Positions 23,993 through 30,795 of a stretch of 64,000 nt of DNA are shown one piece after another. The stretch is from Bradyrhizobium betae. GTDB lineage: Bacteria; Pseudomonadota; Alphaproteobacteria; Rhizobiales; Xanthobacteraceae. The first letter of the stretch is position 1. The number at the start of each line of letters is the position of its first letter. The stretch spans positions 113,437 to 177,436 of the forward strand of contig NZ_MZXW01000008.1 in NCBI RefSeq assembly GCF_004123905.1. The letters run 5' to 3'. The notes beneath the pieces are model-generated. The model was not told the origin of the DNA. It was given only the letters and a program-made list of their open reading frames with translations, and did no database searches. The position numbers and the translations under genes are program-made.

Positions 23993-25696
23993 TCAGAACA
24001 CTTGGCCGGCGTTCATCGCGAGATGCTCGACGATGGGGCCGAGCGCGAGTGCCGGGAAGAAGGTCAGGCCACCGATGATCAGGATCACGCCGACGACGAG
24101 ACCGACGAACAGCCCGCCCGTGGTCGGGAAGGTGCCCGCCGACGGGGGGATGGACTTCTTGGCCGCGAGCGAACCCGCAATCGCCATCGCCGGGACGATC
24201 ATGAAAAAGCGGCCGACGAACATCGCGCTGGCCAGCGTGAGATTGTAGAAGAAGGTGTTGCCGGTGAGGCCCGCGAAGGCCGAGCCGTTATTGCCGGTCG
24301 CCGAGGTGAAGGCGTAGAGCACCTCGGTGAAGCCGTGCGGTCCGGCATTGGCCATCGAGGCGACCGCCGCCGGATAGACCACGCCGACCGCGGTCCAGCC
24401 GAGATACATCAGCGGCAGCACCAGGATCGCGAGCATCGCCATCTTGACCTCGCGCGCCTCGATCTTCTTGCCGACATATTCCGGCGTGCGGCCGACCATC
24501 AGGCCTGCGACGAAGATCGCGAGCACGACGAACAACAACATGCCGTAGAGGCCGGCGCCGACGCCGCCGATGATGATCTCGCCTAGCTGCATGTTGATCA
24601 GCGGGATCATGCCGCCGAGCGCCGTGAAGCTGTCATGCATCGCGTTGACCGCACCGCAGGAGGCCGCGGTCGTGATCACGGCGAACAGCGAGGACGCGAC
24701 GATGCCGAAGCGGACCTCCTTGCCTTCCATGTTGCCGCCGGTAAGGCCCAGCGCATGCAGCGTCGAGGTGCCGTTGGCTTCCGCCCAATAGGTGACGGCG
24801 ACGCCGGCGACGAACAGCACGCCCATCACGGCGAGGATCGCCCAGCCCTGGCGCTGGTTGCCGACCATGCGGCCGAACACGTTGGTGAGTGCGGCCCCGA
24901 TCGCGAAGATCGACAGCATCTGCACGAAGTTCGACAGCGCGGTCGGGTTCTCGAAGGGATGCGCCGCGTTGGCGTTGAAGAAGCCGCCGCCATTGGTGCC
25001 GAGCATCTTGATCGCAACCTGCGAAGCCACCGGGCCGACCGCAATGGTCTGCTTGGCACCTTCGAGCGTGGTCGCTTCGACATACGGCCCGAGCGTCTGC
25101 GGAATGCCCTGCCAGACCAGGAACAGCGTGTAGACGACGCAAATCGGCATCAGCACGTAGAGCGTCGTGCGGGTGACGTCGACCCAGAAATTGCCGACCG
25201 TGCGCATCGAGGCGCGCGAGAAGCCCCGGATCAGGGCCACTGCGAGCGCGATACCGGTGGCAGCCGATAGGAAGTTCTGGTGCGTCAGGCCGAGCATCTG
25301 GACGAGATAAGAGATCGTGCTCTCGCCGCCGTAGTTCTGCCAGTTGGTGTTGGTGATGAAGGAGATCGCGGTGTTGAAGGAGAGGTCCTCGGCGACCGCC
25401 GATTGCCCCGCCGGATTGAACGGCAGCACGGCCTGGAGCCGCATCACGCCGTAGATGATCAGGAAGCCGCCGACATGGAACAGCAGCATGGCGACCGTAT
25501 AGGTCAGCCAATGCTGCTCGCGCTTCTCGTCGACGCCGGAGAACCAGTAGATGCCGGCCTCGATGGGGCGCAGCACCGGCGACAGGAATGTCCGATCGCC
25601 GTTGAAAACGCGCGTCATGTACCAGCCGAGCGGCTTGGTCAGCGCGACGATGATGACGCAGTAGAGAATGATCTGGAGCCAACCGATCATAGTCAT
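23993..25696 (-). CDS. kdpA: KdpA, potassium-binding and translocating subunit
   Basis: A 567-aa polytopic protein that forms the K+ selectivity filter of KdpFABC. It starts with a membrane segment ([20 protein letters not shown]) and keeps filter motifs such as [30 protein letters not shown] and [14 protein letters not shown]. Length is close to the usual 560 aa. Two start codons (25696 and 25690) are in frame. The first overlaps the stop of a possible 42-codon ORF upstream. Confidence 0.96.
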   Translation of the reverse strand: MTMIGWLQIILYCVIIVALTKPLGWYMTRVFNGDRTFLSPVLRPIEAGIYWFSGVDEKREQHWLTYTVAMLLFHVGGFLIIYGVMRLQAVLPFNPAGQSAVAEDLSFNTAISFITNTNWQNYGGESTISYLVQMLGLTHQNFLSAATGIALAVALIRGFSRASMRTVGNFWVDVTRTTLYVLMPICVVYTLFLVWQGIPQTLGPYVEATTLEGAKQTIAVGPVASQVAIKMLGTNGGGFFNANAAHPFENPTALSNFVQMLSIFAIGAALTNVFGRMVGNQRQGWAILAVMGVLFVAGVAVTYWAEANGTSTLHALGLTGGNMEGKEVRFGIVASSLFAVITTAASCGAVNAMHDSFTALGGMIPLINMQLGEIIIGGVGAGLYGMLLFVVLAIFVAGLMVGRTPEYVGKKIEAREVKMAMLAILVLPLMYLGWTAVGVVYPAAVASMANAGPHGFTEVLYAFTSATGNNGSAFAGLTGNTFFYNLTLASAMFVGRFFMIVPAMAIAGSLAAKKSIPPSAGTFPTTGGLFVGLVVGVILIIGGLTFFPALALGPIVEHLAMNAGQVF

Positions 25697-25821
25697 GGCA
25701 TTAACCCTTTAGACCTTGTGCAACTCTTCAGACGTTGTGCCCGCAGGAGCTGCAGGAGCAGCGCAGTCAGACCGGCGACGAGCACGGCGTCGGCCAGCAG
25801 CAATTCGAGAAGCAGCAGCAC
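25693..25821 (-). CDS. Possible 42-aa hydrophobic peptide between kdpF and kdpA
   Basis: A GTG-initiated frame begins 3 bases after the kdpF stop and ends with TGA overlapping the kdpA ATG (ATGA). The translation is strongly hydrophobic at the N-terminus ([20 protein letters not shown]) with a basic C-terminus containing [13 protein letters not shown]. The position and the overlap suggest a coupled membrane peptide, but no clear ribosome binding site is visible, and Leu-rich frames arise easily in GC-rich DNA. I do not recognise it as a known Kdp subunit. Confidence 0.3.
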   Translation of the reverse strand: MLLLLELLLADAVLVAGLTALLLQLLRAQRLKSCTRSKGLMP

Positions 25822-25824
25822 GGC

Positions 25825-25914
25825 TCAGAACCGCTCGGGCCGCAGCAGCGCGTAGGTGAGGTAGACCAGGAGGCCGAACGAGACGGTGCCGGCGAGTGCA
25901 TAATCGAAGATCAT
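25825..25914 (-). CDS. kdpF: KdpF, small stabilising subunit of the Kdp ATPase
   Basis: A 29-aa peptide, MIFDYALAGTVSFGLLVYLT then YALLRPERF. This is the KdpF pattern: a single membrane helix ending in LL(R/K)PE(R/K)F. It stabilises the KdpABC complex. GGGAG precedes ATG 25914 by about 8 bases. It lies in the expected place upstream of kdpA. Confidence 0.92.
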   Translation of the reverse strand: MIFDYALAGTVSFGLLVYLTYALLRPERF

Positions 25915-25925
25915 GATCCGCTCCC

Positions 25926-26009
25926 TCACAGCCGTTCGCAGGCATAGGTGTAGCCGATCGCAAGGGCGAAGAAGACGAAGCCCAGCGCCAGCATCAGAAT
26001 GTCCATCAT
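25926..26009 (-). CDS. 27-aa membrane peptide leading the kdp operon
   Basis: A 27-codon gene, MMDILMLALGFVFFALAIGY then TYACERL. It is one hydrophobic helix followed by a short polar tail. GAGGAG lies 6 bases before ATG 26009, and the stop is 11 bases from the kdpF start, so it is probably the first gene of the operon. I recall similar unnamed peptides ahead of kdpF in related bacteria; a role in Kdp assembly is only inferred. Confidence 0.7.
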   Translation of the reverse strand: MMDILMLALGFVFFALAIGYTYACERL

Positions 26010-26493
26010 GGCGTTCTCCTCATTGCGCGATATCCGGCGTCACCTGTCTCTGAATTCCGGCCGGCCGCTGCGCCAATGCAATGCATGTCTCCGCAATGGG
26101 CCGGAACTTTCACTGCGCTGATGTGCCAACACGCGCATAGGTTTTCGAGATGAGCCCTATGGCGACCTTATAGGAATCCCATAAAGACCGGCCCGCGGTC
26201 GAGAGTGGACCGAGACAGGCAGCTCGGCGATGCCGGCCGGTATCACCTTCGTTGCCGATTGTTACAGCGGACAGTCGCTCCGGTCTTCCACAAACGCCTG
26301 CCTCGAAAAGCTGCGGCGTTTCGCAAAAACGACAGTCGGACATGGAGGCCAGGTGAGTGCCCTGTCCGGCAGCGTCCGTGCATTTATGAAATCCCTATAT
26401 CTCTCGCCCCTTCTCCATCTCGTTTTCAAATGCCCTTCCGGCGATCTTGGAGAGGCCGGCCGACTGACCGACGCCCATTCCAGGAGGCCTGAC
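26010..26493. other. Gene-free divergent control region between the kdp operon and a small-protein gene
   Basis: About 480 bases without a convincing gene. It holds the leader of the minus-strand kdp operon and of the plus-strand gene at 26494. A 17-bp direct-repeat motif at 26169-26185 (annotated separately) is the clearest element. No tRNA, riboswitch or attachment-site structure was recognised. Confidence 0.5.
26169..26185 (-). promoter_or_regulatory. Direct-repeat motif TTTATG-N5-CCTATA, candidate KdpE-type site
   Basis: On the minus strand this reads TTTATGGGATTCCTATA, two related hexamers 11 bp apart, about 160 bases upstream of the first kdp gene. Two further copies precede 27391 and 29119 at about 105 bases. 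OmpR-family regulators such as KdpE bind direct half-sites with this spacing; assignment to KdpE is inference. Confidence 0.45.
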
Positions 26494-26958
26494 ATGACCG
26501 CCGCTCTCCGTCACAACGATCCACCATCGCTCAGTGCGCGCCTCCGTCGCGCGCAGGCAATGACGCGGCCATTGATGCTCGACATCGTGCGTGGCTGCCG
26601 GCGCTTCGCGTCGCCCGGCGGAAGCGAGCGCACCGCGCGCGTCATGCGCCTGATCGAGGAAGAGGCCTGGACCGACGCGGCGCTGGCGCTGATGGAGCTC
26701 GAGCTGCCGCGGTGGCAGGTTCGCCGTCTCGCCTATGACGAAGGCGAATGGCACTGCGCGCTCTCGCGCGAACGTGAGTTACCGGACTGGCTGGACGCCG
26801 CGGTCGAGGCGCGCCACGCCGACCTCGCGCTCGCCTTGCTGTCGGCGTTCATCGAGGTGCAGGCGTTGGCCGTGGAGACGTCACGGCCAAGCGTTCCCAC
26901 TGTGCGGCCCGCCCTGGATCCGCTCTACGAGCCGGCTGCTTGCGAGAACTTCAGCTGA
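26494..26958 (+). CDS. Hypothetical protein, 154 aa
   Basis: AGGAGG at 26482-26487 lies 6 bases before ATG 26494, which makes this a well-supported gene. The protein is soluble-looking, Arg/Glu/Leu-rich and largely helical, with SLSARLRRAQAMTRPLMLDI near the N-terminus, RVMRLIEEEAWTDAALALME and RLAYDEGEWHCALSRERELP in the middle. I do not recognise a domain. It opens a run of small unknown genes next to kdp. The next gene starts 22 bases past its stop. Confidence 0.7.
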   Translation: MTAALRHNDPPSLSARLRRAQAMTRPLMLDIVRGCRRFASPGGSERTARVMRLIEEEAWTDAALALMELELPRWQVRRLAYDEGEWHCALSRERELPDWLDAAVEARHADLALALLSAFIEVQALAVETSRPSVPTVRPALDPLYEPAACENFS

Positions 26959-26980
26959 GCCAGCCGGAGAGGTTCGCGCC

Positions 26981-27259
26981 TTGCCGCAACCTTCGGACAT
27001 ATCGCGGGCTCTGAGCCCGGCACGGGTGATCGCACGCTTTGCCGTGCGCGTCGTCCTGCTGGCGGCCTTTGCCGCGTTCGGCAGCGTCGGCTTCGGACGG
27101 AGCCTTGCCGCCCTGCTCTGGATGTCGATCATCCTCTGCTCTGCCGTCGCCGTTCTCAGGCGCGAAGCGCTGTTTGGCGCAGTCCTCAATCATTGGGACG
27201 AATGCGCCGCGTTCGGCGCGCTGTTCGCACTGGTTCACGTCGTGAGCGAGCTGAGCTGA
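26981..27259 (+). CDS. Hypothetical small membrane protein, 92 aa
   Basis: From TTG 26981 the translation begins MPQPSDISRALSPARVIARF and has three hydrophobic stretches: VVLLAAFAAFGSVGFG, LAALLWMSIILCSAVAVL and AFGALFALVHVVSELS. GGAGAGG about 9 bases upstream supports the TTG start. It lies 22 bases past the previous gene in the same orientation, so the two may form an operon. No family is recognised. Confidence 0.55.
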   Translation: MPQPSDISRALSPARVIARFAVRVVLLAAFAAFGSVGFGRSLAALLWMSIILCSAVAVLRREALFGAVLNHWDECAAFGALFALVHVVSELS

Positions 27260-27267
27260 ACACGGGC

Positions 27268-27284
27268 CTTATGATCTTCCTATG
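27268..27284 (+). promoter_or_regulatory. Direct-repeat motif CTTATG-N5-CCTATG upstream of 27391
   Basis: CTTATGATCTTCCTATG begins 8 bases after the preceding stop and ends about 106 bases before ATG 27391. It matches the sites at 26169-26185 and 29002-29018 in both hexamers and in the 5-base spacer. Confidence 0.45.
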
Positions 27285-27390
27285 AGATCGCAGCACCGCC
27301 TCACTCGAAATCATATTCGCTTGACAAGATATTGATCGAACGGTTGCGGGTGAGAGCCTGCCACCGCCGTCAATCGGAAGGACTACATCC

Positions 27391-27645
27391 ATGAAACTCG
27401 TCGAACCTCCCTCGTGCAGCTCGCCCTCGACCATCGTCTTCATCGGCCGTAACCGCAGGGGACAATGGGTCGCACAAGAACAGAACGGCCTCTATGGCGG
27501 CCTGTTCGTCAGTCGCGCCCAGGCCGTCAAATATGCGCTGTTCGAAAACGGACAGCATCCGGAGACCATCGTCGAGCTGCCGCGCGAGATCGAGCTCGAC
27601 ATGGGCAAGAACCCCAACACCATCGTCTCGCAGCGCGCCGCCTGA
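27391..27645 (+). CDS. Hypothetical protein, 84 aa, paralogue of 29328-29714
   Basis: The core reads IVFIGRNRRGQWVAQEQNGL then YGGLFVSRAQAVKYALFENG, ending with ELPREIELDMGKN. The same pattern (FIGRN-x3-G-x-WVA-x-E-x2-G-x2-GGLF ... E-ELD) recurs in the gene at 29328, so the two are paralogues. The spacing of Gly/Trp residues suggests a small beta-rich sensory or binding fold, but no named domain is recognised. Its promoter region carries one of the three shared direct-repeat motifs. The DapA-like gene follows 24 bases after the stop. Confidence 0.75.
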   Translation: MKLVEPPSCSSPSTIVFIGRNRRGQWVAQEQNGLYGGLFVSRAQAVKYALFENGQHPETIVELPREIELDMGKNPNTIVSQRAA

Positions 27646-27669
27646 GCCGGCGCCATCAGGCGAAAAGCC

Positions 27670-28587
27670 ATGTTCATTCCCCCCTCTGCCTGGTTCACCG
27701 GATTCATTCCGGACCTGCCGACGCCGTTCGACGCGGCTGATGCCATCGACCTCAAGGCGTTCGCCGCGCTCTGCGAGCGCCAGATCGCGGCAGGCGTTCC
27801 CGCGATCGTGGTCTGCGAGACAACAGGCGAAGCGCCGACGCTCTCGCCGGCCGAGCAGGAGCTCGTCATACGCACCGCGGTCGATGTCGCCCGCGGCCGC
27901 GTGCGGATCATCGCCGGCGCGCTATCGAATGCCACCAGCCAGGTCATCGAACTTGCGCGGCGTGCGGAAGCGGCCGGCGCCGATGCGGTCATGGCAGTGG
28001 TGCCCGCCTACAACAAGCCGATGCAGGAGGGGATGCTCGCGCACTTCCGCAGCATCGCCGGCGCGATCGGACTGCCCGTGATCCTGCACGACGTCCCCTC
28101 CCGCACGCTACGCCCGCTCGCCGACGAGACGCTTTTGCGTCTGGTCGAATCCCGCCAGTTCGTCGGCCTGCGCGATGCAAGCGCCGATATTACTCGCCCG
28201 ATGCGGCTGGCCCGGCTGCTTCCGGCAGGCTTTCGGCTGCTCTCCGGCGACGACGTCACCGCCTTCGGCTATATCGCGAGCGGTGGCGACGGCGCGATCT
28301 CGGAAGTCTCCAATATCGCCCCCGATCTCTGCCGCACGATCTTTTCGCAAGTGAGACAAGGTCGCCTGCAATCCGCCCGCTATTTGCACAGGCGCCTGGT
28401 CCCGCTCATCGCCTGCCTCTCCAAGGACAGCCCGGCGGCGCTCAAGAGCGGCCTGAGCGTGCTGGGGCTGATGTCGCCGGCCACGCGGCTGCCGATCGTG
28501 CCGCTGGACGCGGCCGCGCAGAGGGAGGTGGTGCGCGCCTTCGCCGCGATCGCCGACGAGGAGCTGATCGACAGCGTCGGGGCCTGA
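27670..28587 (+). CDS. DapA/NAL-superfamily TIM-barrel protein lacking the Schiff-base lysine
   Basis: A 305-aa protein with the dihydrodipicolinate synthase fold: CETTGEAPTLSPAEQE, VPAYNKPMQEGMLAHF, DVPSRTLRPL, RLLSGDDVTAFGYIASGGDG. Aligned by eye with E. coli DapA, the Thr-Thr, Tyr107 and Arg138 equivalents are kept, but the catalytic Tyr133 is His140 (ILHDVPSRT) and the Schiff-base Lys161 is Arg168 (GLRDAS). The spacing between these three sites (26 and 54 residues) matches exactly. It is therefore unlikely to be an ordinary DHDPS; it may have another aldolase-like or binding role. It sits in the small-protein island. Confidence 0.85.
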   Translation: MFIPPSAWFTGFIPDLPTPFDAADAIDLKAFAALCERQIAAGVPAIVVCETTGEAPTLSPAEQELVIRTAVDVARGRVRIIAGALSNATSQVIELARRAEAAGADAVMAVVPAYNKPMQEGMLAHFRSIAGAIGLPVILHDVPSRTLRPLADETLLRLVESRQFVGLRDASADITRPMRLARLLPAGFRLLSGDDVTAFGYIASGGDGAISEVSNIAPDLCRTIFSQVRQGRLQSARYLHRRLVPLIACLSKDSPAALKSGLSVLGLMSPATRLPIVPLDAAAQREVVRAFAAIADEELIDSVGA

Positions 28588-28612
28588 CAGCTCGCTGCCG
28601 TTCGGATATCGC

Positions 28613-29008
28613 ATGCAGTCATCCGTCGAAGACCATCAGAGGCTGCTCTGCGCCTGGCAACTGGCAGTGCTGCGTTTTGCCGTGACGCGGAGCGATTGCG
28701 ACAAGCTCAACGTTGCCGCGCTCGCTGCCGAGCTCGATCGTCTCGGCGGCCGGCGCAGCGGCGAGGATTCGCTACACTTCTTCCGGCGGACCACCGCCCA
28801 TCTCTGCGCGGCCATCGACGGCCAGCTGCAAGATGCAGAAGCGACTTTGGATTGCTTCTGCGAGCAGATCGAGGAACCGCGGCTACGGCACGCCTTCGCC
28901 GCTGCCGTCGGGCTGGTGCGCGTGAAGCCTGCGCGATCCAAACCGCGACCGAAGCGCAGCCAAAACCTCTTCAGAGGACTGCCGGCGCGACCGCCCGCGT
29001 CTTTATGA
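28613..29008 (+). CDS. Hypothetical protein, 131 aa
   Basis: A helical, soluble-looking protein: VEDHQRLLCAWQLAVLRFAV, then KLNVAALAAELDRLGGR and HFFRRTTAHLCAAIDGQLQD, with a basic C-terminal tail (KPARSKPRPKRSQ). No domain is recognised. It begins 25 bases after the DapA-like gene and in the same orientation. Its stop overlaps the third direct-repeat motif. Confidence 0.6.
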   Translation: MQSSVEDHQRLLCAWQLAVLRFAVTRSDCDKLNVAALAAELDRLGGRRSGEDSLHFFRRTTAHLCAAIDGQLQDAEATLDCFCEQIEEPRLRHAFAAAVGLVRVKPARSKPRPKRSQNLFRGLPARPPASL

Positions 29009-29018
29009 CTTTCCTATA
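29002..29018 (+). promoter_or_regulatory. Direct-repeat motif TTTATG-N5-CCTATA upstream of 29119
   Basis: TTTATGACTTTCCTATA lies across the stop of the preceding gene and ends 100 bases before ATG 29119. It matches the copy ahead of the kdp operon at 12 of 12 hexamer positions. Confidence 0.45.
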
Positions 29019-29118
29019 CGGCGGCTACGGCGGTCATCTCGCAATCATACGCGACGGCGACCATCATACGAAACATGATTGGAGCGGCCGTCTCGCCGCA
29101 CCAGGTAAGGACTTACAA

Positions 29119-29310
29119 ATGTCGATCCTGACACATGGCCTTGACCGGCCCTTCGGGTGCGAACGGCCGGCCCGCATCTCGGCGGCGGCGCGCAAGGCGC
29201 AGCTCAAGGACCTCGCCCTCGGCGCGCTGACTTTGCTCTCGATGGGCAGCGTGCTCACCGCACTGATCGCGCTGAAGACGGCGATCTATGTCTGGCACAT
29301 GCACGGTTGA
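29119..29310 (+). CDS. Hypothetical small membrane protein, 63 aa
   Basis: The N-terminal half is polar (ILTHGLDRPFGCERPARISA), followed by one membrane segment, LALGALTLLSMGSVLTALIA, and the tail LKTAIYVWHMHG. AAGGA 7 bases before ATG 29119 fixes the start; an in-frame ATG at 29005 that overlaps the previous stop is less likely because the regulatory motif lies there. The next gene starts 17 bases after the stop. Function unknown. Confidence 0.6.
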   Translation: MSILTHGLDRPFGCERPARISAAARKAQLKDLALGALTLLSMGSVLTALIALKTAIYVWHMHG

Positions 29311-29327
29311 CGCGCAGGGAGGCTCCC

Positions 29328-29714
29328 ATGACCTTGCAAATGTGTGAAGAGGCCGCGATGGCCGCAATTGCCCTTCAGGCTTCCCGTCGCCGAGCCGACA
29401 CCAAACCGGCGACGGCGCTCAGGCCACTCGATCCTGATGTCGTCAGCGCCGCCCTCGCCGCCTTCTTCATTGGACGCAACAGTGCCGGCCTCTGGGTCGC
29501 GCGCGAAGCTCAGGGGCGCGTCGGCGGACTGTTCCTGTTCAAGAGCTCCGCGGTGGATTTCGCCAACCGCGAGAGCGCGCCGGATCGCTGCGCCCTGGTA
29601 TTCCCCACCGAGACCTTTGAGCTCGACGTCGAGAACCGCGGCAACTTTCTGATCGTCCTGGCTGAGGCAGCCAGGCAGATGCTAACGCGCGTGGTGACAA
29701 GGCTGAGGACATGA
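29328..29714 (+). CDS. Hypothetical protein, 128 aa, paralogue of 27391-27645
   Basis: After a 40-residue N-terminal extension the protein carries FFIGRNSAGLWVAREAQGRV, then GGLFLFKSSAVDFANRESAP and PTETFELDVENRGNF, aligning with the 84-aa protein at 27391. AGGGAGG at 29316-29322 lies 5 bases before ATG 29328. The last codons overlap the start of a 30-codon gene (ATGA). No known domain was recognised; the shared core suggests a small family of its own. Confidence 0.7.
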   Translation: MTLQMCEEAAMAAIALQASRRRADTKPATALRPLDPDVVSAALAAFFIGRNSAGLWVAREAQGRVGGLFLFKSSAVDFANRESAPDRCALVFPTETFELDVENRGNFLIVLAEAARQMLTRVVTRLRT

Positions 29715-29803
29715 TCGAGCTCAAGATCGCCATCCTGATTGCGTTGATCGGCTCGCTTTTGCTCGGCTTGCGCATCGGATCAACGCCCGCATCGGACAAA
29801 TAG
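29711..29803 (+). CDS. 30-aa single-pass membrane peptide
   Basis: The translation is MIELKIAILIALIGSLLLGL then RIGSTPASDK: one hydrophobic helix and a short polar tail. The ATG overlaps the previous stop (ATGA), and AAGG lies 8 bases upstream, so translational coupling is likely. It resembles KdpF-sized stabilising peptides in design, but no homologue is recognised. Confidence 0.5.
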   Translation: MIELKIAILIALIGSLLLGLRIGSTPASDK

Positions 29804-29804
29804 C

Positions 29805-29933
29805 GTGCAGCTTCTCAAGGGAAATCTCGAGCACGCGGTCACGACGACGGTCCTGACCATGACGCTGAGCCTGGTCTGGGGCGCGGTCCTGACGATCGTG
29901 ATCACGCTCGTCGCGCGCGGGCTTGGAGTCTAA
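29805..29933 (+). CDS. 42-aa single-pass membrane peptide
   Basis: It starts GTG one base after the previous stop and reads QLLKGNLEHAVTTTVLTMTL then SLVWGAVLTIVITLVARGLG. One membrane helix spans the C-terminal half. No strong ribosome binding site is seen; close packing behind the 30-aa gene suggests coupling. Function unknown. Confidence 0.45.
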   Translation: MQLLKGNLEHAVTTTVLTMTLSLVWGAVLTIVITLVARGLGV

Positions 29934-29960
29934 AGTGCGAAGCGTCTGCGCCAGCCGGCG

Positions 29961-30056
29961 ATGGACGCGATGCGCGCGGCGATCGACCGCGAATTGACCA
30001 TGGTTGCCTACGAGGCAAGCAGCCGGGCGCGCAGCGCGGTCGCGATGCCCGCCTGA
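29961..30056 (+). CDS. Possible 31-aa peptide
   Basis: A short frame (DAMRAAIDRELTMVAYEASS, then RARSAVAMPA) follows the 42-aa gene. It is amphipathic and Ala/Arg-rich. It could be the last gene of the small-peptide string or a chance frame; no ribosome binding site is visible. Confidence 0.25.
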   Translation: MDAMRAAIDRELTMVAYEASSRARSAVAMPA

Positions 30057-30126
30057 GGCCACCAAACCCAGCGGAAAACACCCGCCCGATCTGGCGTAAT
30101 TTCACGGAACCGTGTAGATCGGTTTC

Positions 30127-30762
30127 ATGAGCACAAGCAGCGTCAACGTCGTCGCCCACCCCCTGATCCAGCACAAGCTGTCCCTGATGCGGGAGAAGGA
30201 CCGCTCGACCAAGAGCTTTCGCGAGATCCTGAACGAGATCGGGATGCTGCTCGGCTACGAGGTGACGCGCGACCTGCCGCTGGAGCTGGTGGACATCGAG
30301 ACGCCGATCTCGCCGATGCGGGCGCCGAAAATCGCCGGCAAGAAGCTCACGCTGGCGCCGATCCTGCGCGCCGGCGTCGGCTTCCTCGACGGCATGCTGG
30401 CGCTGATGCCCTCGGCGCGCATCGCCCATATCGGGCTCTACCGCGATCCCGAGACCTTGCAGGCCGTGGAATATTACTTCAAGGCGCCGCAGGACCTGTC
30501 CGACCGCACCGTGATCCTGATGGATCCGATGCTCGCGACCGGCAACTCGGCCTGCGCCGGCGCGTCCCTGCTCAAGGCGCGCGGCGCCCGCGACATCCGC
30601 TTCGTGTGCCTGCTGGCCGCGCCCGAGGGCATCGCGCAGTTCCAGAGCGAGCATCCCGACGTGCCGGTCTGGACCGCCGCGATCGACGAGCGGCTCAACG
30701 ACCACGGCTACATCGTGCCGGGCCTGGGCGACGCCGGCGACCGGATGTTCGGCACCAAGTAG
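30127..30762 (+). CDS. upp: Uracil phosphoribosyltransferase
   Basis: This 211-aa cytoplasmic enzyme converts uracil and PRPP to UMP in pyrimidine salvage. Motifs: [20 protein letters not shown] at the start, [13 protein letters not shown], and the PRPP-binding loop [16 protein letters not shown], then [13 protein letters not shown] and [20 protein letters not shown] at the C-terminus. Length matches the family (about 208-212 aa). It stands alone between the small-protein island and an acyl-CoA synthetase gene. Confidence 0.97.
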   Translation: MSTSSVNVVAHPLIQHKLSLMREKDRSTKSFREILNEIGMLLGYEVTRDLPLELVDIETPISPMRAPKIAGKKLTLAPILRAGVGFLDGMLALMPSARIAHIGLYRDPETLQAVEYYFKAPQDLSDRTVILMDPMLATGNSACAGASLLKARGARDIRFVCLLAAPEGIAQFQSEHPDVPVWTAAIDERLNDHGYIVPGLGDAGDRMFGTK

Positions 30763-30795
30763 ACAGGTTTGCGCGATCGGGTTACTCCGGTTGCC

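Noticed and set aside
21680..24586. 968-codon plus-strand frame across kdpC, kdpB and part of kdpA
   Set aside because: It is Asp/His/Arg-rich low-complexity translation antisense to three certain genes and reads through a repeat element.
27323..27345. TTGACAAGATATTGATCGA as a FixK/FNR-type box
   Set aside because: The half-sites do not have the TTGA-N6-TCAA symmetry; it may only be a -35-like TTGACA without a clear -10.
29005..29118. ATG 29005 overlapping the preceding stop as start of the 63-aa membrane protein gene
   Set aside because: The extension overlaps the conserved direct-repeat motif, and AAGGA supports the later ATG 29119.
29292..29310. TGGCAC followed by TTGA as a sigma-54 promoter
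   Set aside because: The spacing is 8 bases instead of 5 and the site lies at the end of a coding frame.
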